Assembly (NCBI GenBank): GCA_964405775.1
Contig: CAYOPG010000082.1
Location: 1-9,373, forward strand
Direction of reading: 5' to 3'
DNA from: JAAZFF01 sp964405775
Lineage (GTDB): Bacteria > Verrucomicrobiota > Kiritimatiellia > RFP12 > UBA3636
DNA length: 9,373 nt
The notes beneath the pieces were generated by a model, which did no database searches, was not told the DNA's origin, and worked only from the letters and a program-made list of their open reading frames with translations. Of this stretch, positions 6,100-9,373 are shown piece by piece. Each line of letters opens with the position of its first letter. Positions within the stretch are counted from its first letter, which is position 1. The position numbers and the translations under genes were made by a program.

Positions 6100-7346
6100 G
6101 AAAGCGAGGAGGCCTTCCAGCGGAATCTGACGTGCCAGTCGCGATGAACCTGCCGAGGAACGGAGGGCTGTCCACATGGGCCGGGAACGAGCTTAGAGGA
6201 ACAAACTTCGGCTATTTCGCAAAAGGAAATGGCAAGAACTCACCCAATTTTGGTGGAAATCTTGAAATTCTCCCACCGGATGGTGTTCATAAACTTGGGC
6301 GGATTGTGCTGGGCGACAGTGGCGGCGCTTCAGAAAGGCTTCAACAGTTCCTGTCATCTCAGGAAGTGCAGTCGCCTGTTTTCAACGTGCCTGTCGATTG
6401 GCTGGCTGTTGCCCACATCGACGAGATCACGTCGTTTCTCTCGGGCGGGACGGTGGCGATTGCCGATCCCGCCATGGCGCGGAATCTCATGACGAACGTC
6501 CCCGCCCCGCAACGGGGAAGGAGCGTTTTCTTCGCGACCGGGGCGCAGCCTGTTGAGGGAGTGGCAACATCCAACTCGACGGCCAATATGCGGATTGAAA
6601 CCGGCGTGGATCATACTGGGCAGACCTGGAGATACATCCGCGTCTATGACGGTGCCGAAGCCGGAACCGTCGGCGTGATCGACACGCTTGGGAACGGCTT
6701 CATAACGGTCTCGAAAGTCTGGAAAACGACATCGAAGATCATCAACGGGGCTTATCCGGACTACGACATCTACCATTGGACAGAATGGCCGTATCCTTAT
6801 GGTTTCGGCGGTGGCGAGGCACCACGGATGGCGACCTGGCAACCTGCGGCGGGGAGCAAATACGTCCTCTGCGAGGGAACCAAATTCTGGAATACTGGCA
6901 CTCCGGCCATCGTAACCGCTGCCGAAGTATTGGCGGATGATAGTTTTAGAAAATTGAATGTGATACAAGCACAAAGTTGGTTGGAAATCGCTAGAACAAA
7001 CCTCCAGTCTGTGTCTGCGGGCTTGATATTCAAAAAAGTCCCAAACCTGTTCTTTGGAGAGTTGAATGCACGTAACGTAATTGTTCAGCACCGTTCGGTA
7101 GCCTTCAATCCGGGGCCCACTAACATGCAGCCGCTGAACAACAAACTCTATATGCCCCGCCAGTTCTGCTTCCGCAATGCGGCGGGCGAGGATGTTTTCG
7201 AAGAGGCGATCAAGGCCGCGCTGGGTGGCGCGGTCGAGTTCGTCGACTGCTGGGACCTGTACCATGCGCTTATGGGCGAGGTCCACTGCGGCTCAAATGA
7301 CAAACGGGCGCCTCCGGGCGTAAACTGGTGGGAAAATCAACCATGA
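6096..7346 (+). CDS. PAD-2: N-terminally truncated peptidyl-arginine deiminase catalytic domain
   Basis: A 416-residue PAD catalytic-domain homologue. It starts at the ATGA overlap, and its resemblance to PAD-1 begins at residue 6 (GLPAESDVPVAMNLPR). The middle domain and the WVQD-x-x-EIG segment with the first catalytic Asp are therefore absent. Retained are LSTWAGNELRGTNFGYF, NFGGNLE, VQSPVFNVPVDWLAVAHIDE (His 107, Asp 109) and the C-terminal region VAFNPGPTNMQPL, FVDCWDLYHALMGEVHCGSN (Cys 398), ending in VNWWENQP, which resembles the FKWWNMVP terminus of vertebrate PADs. Residues about 155-228 (6558-6779) are an insertion at the site where PAD-1 has its beta repeats. There is no signal peptide. 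As a free-standing protein it should be catalytically impaired, because the Asp is missing. It may be a silent cassette, a regulatory decoy or a decay product. A lower-GC patch around 6930-7100 suggests mosaicism. Confidence 0.8.
   Translation: MRKRGGLPAESDVPVAMNLPRNGGLSTWAGNELRGTNFGYFAKGNGKNSPNFGGNLEILPPDGVHKLGRIVLGDSGGASERLQQFLSSQEVQSPVFNVPVDWLAVAHIDEITSFLSGGTVAIADPAMARNLMTNVPAPQRGRSVFFATGAQPVEGVATSNSTANMRIETGVDHTGQTWRYIRVYDGAEAGTVGVIDTLGNGFITVSKVWKTTSKIINGAYPDYDIYHWTEWPYPYGFGGGEAPRMATWQPAAGSKYVLCEGTKFWNTGTPAIVTAAEVLADDSFRKLNVIQAQSWLEIARTNLQSVSAGLIFKKVPNLFFGELNARNVIVQHRSVAFNPGPTNMQPLNNKLYMPRQFCFRNAAGEDVFEEAIKAALGGAVEFVDCWDLYHALMGEVHCGSNDKRAPPGVNWWENQP
6111..6256 (+). repeat. Direct repeat copy B (PAD catalytic domain entry), partner at 3916
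   Basis: DNA-level repeat of 3916-4060. Homology starts only 12 bases after the stop of the preceding HEAT-like gene, so the PAD-2 cassette was joined almost exactly to the end of that gene. This copy retains the GGG at 6176-6178 that PAD-1 has lost one base from. Confidence 0.8.
6558..6779 (+). other. Beta-rich insertion in the PAD-2 catalytic domain
   Basis: About 74 residues (VATSNSTANMRIETG, TWRYIRVYDGAEAGTVGVID, FITVSKVWKTTS, PDYDIYHW) interrupt the PAD fold between the HIDE strand and the C-terminal lobe. This is the same place as the two repeats of PAD-1. Its Trp/Gly/Val pattern and PDY-x-x-Y ending resemble a diverged single copy of that repeat. Confidence 0.55.
7206..7346 (+). repeat. 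Direct repeat: PAD tail with active-site Cys, copy 1 (partner 8142-8282)
   Basis: The last 47 codons of PAD-2, including stop, recur 936 bases downstream without any indel. I count 7 differences in 141 bases: six silent third-position changes and one Val-to-Ile. Confidence 0.95.
7327..7333 (+). promoter_or_regulatory. Ribosome binding site of the 7343 gene inside the WWENQP codons
   Basis: GGTGGGA, within the two Trp codons of the PAD-2 terminus, lies 9 bases before ATG 7343. The same arrangement recurs at 8263-8270, as GGTGGGAG before ATG 8279. An in-frame GTG at 7328 is a less likely start because the signal peptide and the ATGA overlap favour 7343. Confidence 0.4.
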
Positions 7347-8128
7347 AGACATATATTCAAACACTAATAATTACGGTCTGCCTTACCTCTGCTAGCGCGG
7401 TCGCGGCGGAAGCTGCGGAAGAAGAACAGGACATGGCAGTGCCTCCAAACCCGACAAACCAAGTTCAACTCAGCGCCCGGGCGTTGGAATTGGTAAATTT
7501 CTATCAGCCCCCCCCCCGCCAAATTTTCGGAAAATATCAGCCACAAGCCTTGCTACCGCCGCGGTTAATTCAGGAGCATTTAAATGAAGAGTACAGATCC
7601 GCTTGGGAAGAGCTTCTAGTTGCAAGTGCGTCAAGTACCGTAGATCACAAGATTCTTTTCATTAGGGGGCCGATTTACGCGGCAATCGACAGAATAGCGG
7701 ATTCTGATTCGATACCAGCCGTTGCGAAAGCATTCAGGTTGGTAACAGAGACGGACAAAGAACAGTACAAGGTGGATAGAATTCAGGAACAATGCATAGG
7801 CATTTTGTTAACGATTTGCAATGAGGAGGCGCTTGAGGCGATTCTCGTCTGTCTGGATCTGGATGACAAGCGATATGATGAACGCGGAATAAAAAGAGAC
7901 ACAATCCTCAAGGGTTTGCGAGAATGGACGTTGGATGTCATGCTGCAACTTGACTATCGAGGCGAATCTGACCGCCAACAGCCAGCATTTCAAAAAGCAA
8001 GGAAGTGGAAGGAGTTGATCCAAAAATACAACAAACCCGGTCTTTCAGAAAACAACCGCGAGTTCATTGAAAAGGTGAAGGGGGCAAAGCATCTCGATGA
8101 ACCGCTGCCGGAGGAAAAAGATGAATGA
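7343..8128 (+). CDS. Exported HEAT-like partner protein, copy 1
   Basis: A 261-residue protein from ATG 7343 (a GTG 15 bases earlier would add five residues). The first 22 residues form a signal peptide (MKTYIQTLIITVCLTSASAVAA), followed by an acidic EAAEEEQD stretch. A conserved segment shared with its paralogue follows (MAVPPNPTNQV, LSARALEL), then a variable Pro-rich stretch containing a run of ten C bases, then HLNEEYRSAWEELL. The rest is helical and HEAT-like (IADSDSIPAVAKAFRLVTET, NEEALEAILVCLDLDD, GLREWTLDVM), ending in KYNKPG, NNREFIEKVK and an acidic tail. No enzymatic motif is seen. The start overlaps the PAD-2 stop (ATGA), and the end overlaps the start of the 53-codon PAD tail. 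A periplasmic binding partner or immunity-like role for the PAD piece is inferred from position only. Confidence 0.82.
   Translation: MKTYIQTLIITVCLTSASAVAAEAAEEEQDMAVPPNPTNQVQLSARALELVNFYQPPPRQIFGKYQPQALLPPRLIQEHLNEEYRSAWEELLVASASSTVDHKILFIRGPIYAAIDRIADSDSIPAVAKAFRLVTETDKEQYKVDRIQEQCIGILLTICNEEALEAILVCLDLDDKRYDERGIKRDTILKGLREWTLDVMLQLDYRGESDRQQPAFQKARKWKELIQKYNKPGLSENNREFIEKVKGAKHLDEPLPEEKDE
7508..7517 (+). repeat. Poly-C tract (10 C) inside the 7343 gene
   Basis: Ten consecutive C bases encode part of the Pro run at about residues 56-58. The paralogue at 8279 has no such run at the matching position. Long poly-C or poly-G tracts are prone to slippage and can act as phase-variable switches; the present length keeps the gene in frame. 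Confidence 0.7.
8110..8114 (+). promoter_or_regulatory. Strong ribosome binding site for the 53-codon PAD tail
   Basis: GGAGG lies 6 bases before ATG 8121, within the last codons of the upstream gene. It is the best Shine-Dalgarno match in this half of the window, and it argues that the short PAD tail is translated. Confidence 0.65.
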
Positions 8129-8282
8129 GGCGTTTGAAAATGCGATCAAGGCCGCGCTGGGTGGCGCGGTCGAGTTTGTTGATTGCTGGGATCTGTACCA
8201 TGCGCTTATGGGCGAGATCCACTGCGGTTCAAATGACAAACGGGCGCCTCCGGGCGTAAACTGGTGGGAGAATCAACCATGA
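8121..8282 (+). CDS. Orphan PAD C-terminal fragment, 53 residues, with active-site Cys
   Basis: A short gene starting MNEAFENAIKAALGG and continuing with FVDCWDLYHALMGEIHCGSN and VNWWENQP. It is the last strand-helix-strand piece of the PAD catalytic domain, including the nucleophile Cys (residue 35, codon 8223-8225). The His/Asp pair and the rest of the fold are missing, so it cannot be an active deiminase by itself. The start has a perfect GGAGG and overlaps the previous stop (ATGAATGA, 8121-8128), and the stop overlaps the ATG of the next gene (8279-8282). Its seven differences from PAD-2 are almost all silent. It could be a recombination cassette, a leader cistron delivering ribosomes to the next gene, or a remnant. 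Calling it a translated gene is an inference from the start signal and codon pattern. Confidence 0.6.
   Translation: MNEAFENAIKAALGGAVEFVDCWDLYHALMGEIHCGSNDKRAPPGVNWWENQP
8142..8282 (+). repeat. Direct repeat: PAD tail with active-site Cys, copy 2 (partner 7206-7346)
   Basis: Second copy of the 141-base repeat, at a constant offset of 936 bases. Together with the following paralogous gene it forms a tandem duplication unit of about 0.93 kb, made of the PAD tail plus an exported partner. Confidence 0.95.
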
Positions 8283-9061
8283 ATACCGACATGCTAAAAT
8301 CACTCATACTTGCGGTCTACATTGCCTTAGCGGGCATGAACGTAGCAGAAGCTGCGGAAGAAGAACGTGACATGGCAGTGCCTTCAAACCCGACAAACCA
8401 AGTTTACCTTAGTGCGCGAGCTCTGGAACTGCTTGAGTATTACAAGACGCCCGAGCGAACTCCCGGACTAATCCAGCCACAGGTTATGCGGCCTGCCAAG
8501 CCGCAGTTTAAGCATTTGAACGAGGAGTATCGTCCCGCATGGGAGGAATTGCTACTGTTCATGTACCGATATCCGGGGAAGTCTGAAATAGGCAAGATGC
8601 GGATTCCCCTTATGGAGGCTCTGACTGATATGGCCAAGCCCGAGTCCATTCCAGCGGTTACTGAAGCGTTCAGGCTGCTATGTGAAACAGAATATGACCA
8701 GAATATAATATTTGGCACGCAGAAACAGCTGATGACTATTCTGCGTTGTATTCGTAATGAAGAAGCTCTGGTAGCGACTCTCGTCTGCTTGGACATGGAT
8801 GATGGGCGTTATGTCGAGGGCGGTCCCAAAAGGGATGAAAACAGCGAGACTTTGCGGGAATGGACTCTGGATTTAATAACGCAGCCTCGCATTCCTAACA
8901 CGCATGCATTTCAAAAACCGTTAATTTATAGGAAAGAATGGAAGGCGCTAGTTATGAAATACAACAAGCCCGGCGTCTCGGAGAAGAACCGTGAATTCCT
9001 GGAGAAAATCAAGGCAGCAAAGTACATCGACGACCCACTGCCGCCGAAAAAAGAAGAATGA
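8279..9061 (+). CDS. Exported HEAT-like partner protein, copy 2
   Basis: A 260-residue paralogue of the 7343 gene. I chose ATG 8279 because it overlaps the stop of the PAD tail, has GGGAG 8 bases upstream and opens the signal peptide (MNTDMLKSLILAVYIALAGMNVAEA). A GTG at 8264 would add five residues. Shared islands with copy 1 are EAAEEERDMAVPSNPTNQV, LSARALEL, HLNEEYRPAWEELL, ESIPAVTEAFRLL, NEEALVATLVCLDMDD, LREWTLD and KYNKPGVSEKNREFLEKIK. Between the islands the two proteins differ strongly, both in the region after ALEL and in the middle (MYRYPGKSEIGKMRIPL against the copy 1 sequence). The protein is acidic, helical and HEAT-like, with no enzymatic motif. Its TGA overlaps the ATG of the next frame (9058-9061). 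Function is unknown; a diversified binding partner is the inference. Confidence 0.82.
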   Translation: MNTDMLKSLILAVYIALAGMNVAEAAEEERDMAVPSNPTNQVYLSARALELLEYYKTPERTPGLIQPQVMRPAKPQFKHLNEEYRPAWEELLLFMYRYPGKSEIGKMRIPLMEALTDMAKPESIPAVTEAFRLLCETEYDQNIIFGTQKQLMTILRCIRNEEALVATLVCLDMDDGRYVEGGPKRDENSETLREWTLDLITQPRIPNTHAFQKPLIYRKEWKALVMKYNKPGVSEKNREFLEKIKAAKYIDDPLPPKKEE

Positions 9062-9373
9062 GGCATTCAAAGAGACTTACAAAAGCCGGGGAGGCCACTA
9101 GCCGTGAAGTCGTCTGCGATACGGCCAATATACCGGCTTCAAAGCTACGATGGAAAATCTCGCCCAAGGTGGTAGGCGGCACCCTCATATCAAGTACGGT
9201 GTCCGGCCCCGGACAAACAACACTGGACGGCGGAAGCTCGATCTACATCCTTGCAGACGGTCTGGCGGAAAATTACTCGCTCAACGTCTGGCATGCCGAC
9301 TATCCGTACATTTGCAGTTCTGGCGGCGTCTCAACTGTGCTGATAAAAACAACTCCCAGTGAGGCGCATATCC
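9058..9373 (+). CDS. Start of another extracellular-type module protein (3' end outside the window)
   Basis: ATG 9058 overlaps the stop of the preceding gene in an ATGA junction, and the frame stays open for 105 codons to the window edge. After a basic, unconserved start (MRHSKRLTKAGEATSR), the sequence LRWKISPKVVGGTLISSTVSG...GGSSIYILADGLAENYSLNVWHADYPYICSSGGVSTVLIKTTPSE looks like an Ig-like or beta-sandwich repeat. It resembles the element at the left edge of the window (DYTITATHP...SDTATF) that precedes the calcium-loop module there. It has no signal peptide. It is probably the 5' side of a further, longer cassette of the same series. The downstream domain is not visible. Confidence 0.6.
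   Translation, partial: MRHSKRLTKAGEATSREVVCDTANIPASKLRWKISPKVVGGTLISSTVSGPGQTTLDGGSSIYILADGLAENYSLNVWHADYPYICSSGGVSTVLIKTTPSEAHI

Noticed and set aside
6354..7286. Long open frame on the minus strand (310 codons) inside PAD-2
   Set aside because: It lies wholly antisense to a convincing PAD catalytic domain, has no recognisable motif and no start signal. It is a by-product of the codon composition.
1770..9070. Internal promoters or rho-independent terminators between genes
   Set aside because: Gaps are 0-16 bases or overlaps, and no GC-rich hairpin followed by a T run was seen at any junction.
9150..9362. Plus-strand frame of 70 codons near the right edge
   Set aside because: The frame from ATG 9058 gives a beta-rich protein resembling the left-edge module and is joined to the previous gene by ATGA. 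The 9150 frame gives Arg-rich nonsense.
1..9373. Insertion sequence, transposase, CRISPR array, tRNA or rRNA
   Set aside because: I saw no transposase motif, terminal inverted repeats, regularly spaced short repeats or tRNA-like cloverleaf. The repeats present are coding duplications.

Overview
The window is a dense, single-strand (+) block of accessory genes with no intergenic gap above about 20 bases. It looks like one transcription unit running in from the left edge and out through the right. The mix of features suggests a diderm bacterium of the Planctomycetes-Verrucomicrobia-Lentisphaerota/Kiritimatiellota type: acidic 'LDVD...NNxDxDxDG' calcium-loop modules, secreted HEAT-like proteins, and moderately high GC with local drops. 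That placement is inference from protein style, not a marker gene.

The dominant theme is peptidyl-arginine deiminase (PAD, protein citrullination). Residues that align with the vertebrate PAD middle and catalytic domains, recalled from family knowledge, occur in three successive pieces. PAD-1 (2812-5267) has the calcium-binding middle domain and all four catalytic positions (Asp, His, Asp, Cys), but a 1-base frameshift at about 3984 splits it. PAD-2 (6096-7346) has only the catalytic domain and lacks the first catalytic Asp. A 53-codon orphan tail (8121-8282) has only the last strand with the active-site Cys. Both long copies carry beta-repeat-like insertions inside the catalytic domain.

Between the PAD pieces sit secreted or periplasmic partner genes, each starting with a signal peptide: 5284-6099 (HEAT-like), then 7343-8128 and 8279-9061, which are HEAT-like paralogues. 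Upstream is a 5'-truncated large protein with the same calcium-loop module fused to an unrecognised Trp/His-rich C-terminal domain (1-1778), followed by its own signal-peptide partner (1790-2890). A further gene opens at 9058 and leaves the window. From 6096 on, every junction is an ATGA-type overlap.

The repeating pattern is [variable C-terminal effector piece + exported partner], with later effector copies progressively 5'-truncated. It resembles the main-toxin-plus-orphan-cassette layout of polymorphic toxin/immunity loci, here with PAD as the putative effector. The pieces and repeats are visible in the sequence. The toxin/immunity reading is a hypothesis, and ordinary secreted PADs undergoing duplication and decay is the main alternative.
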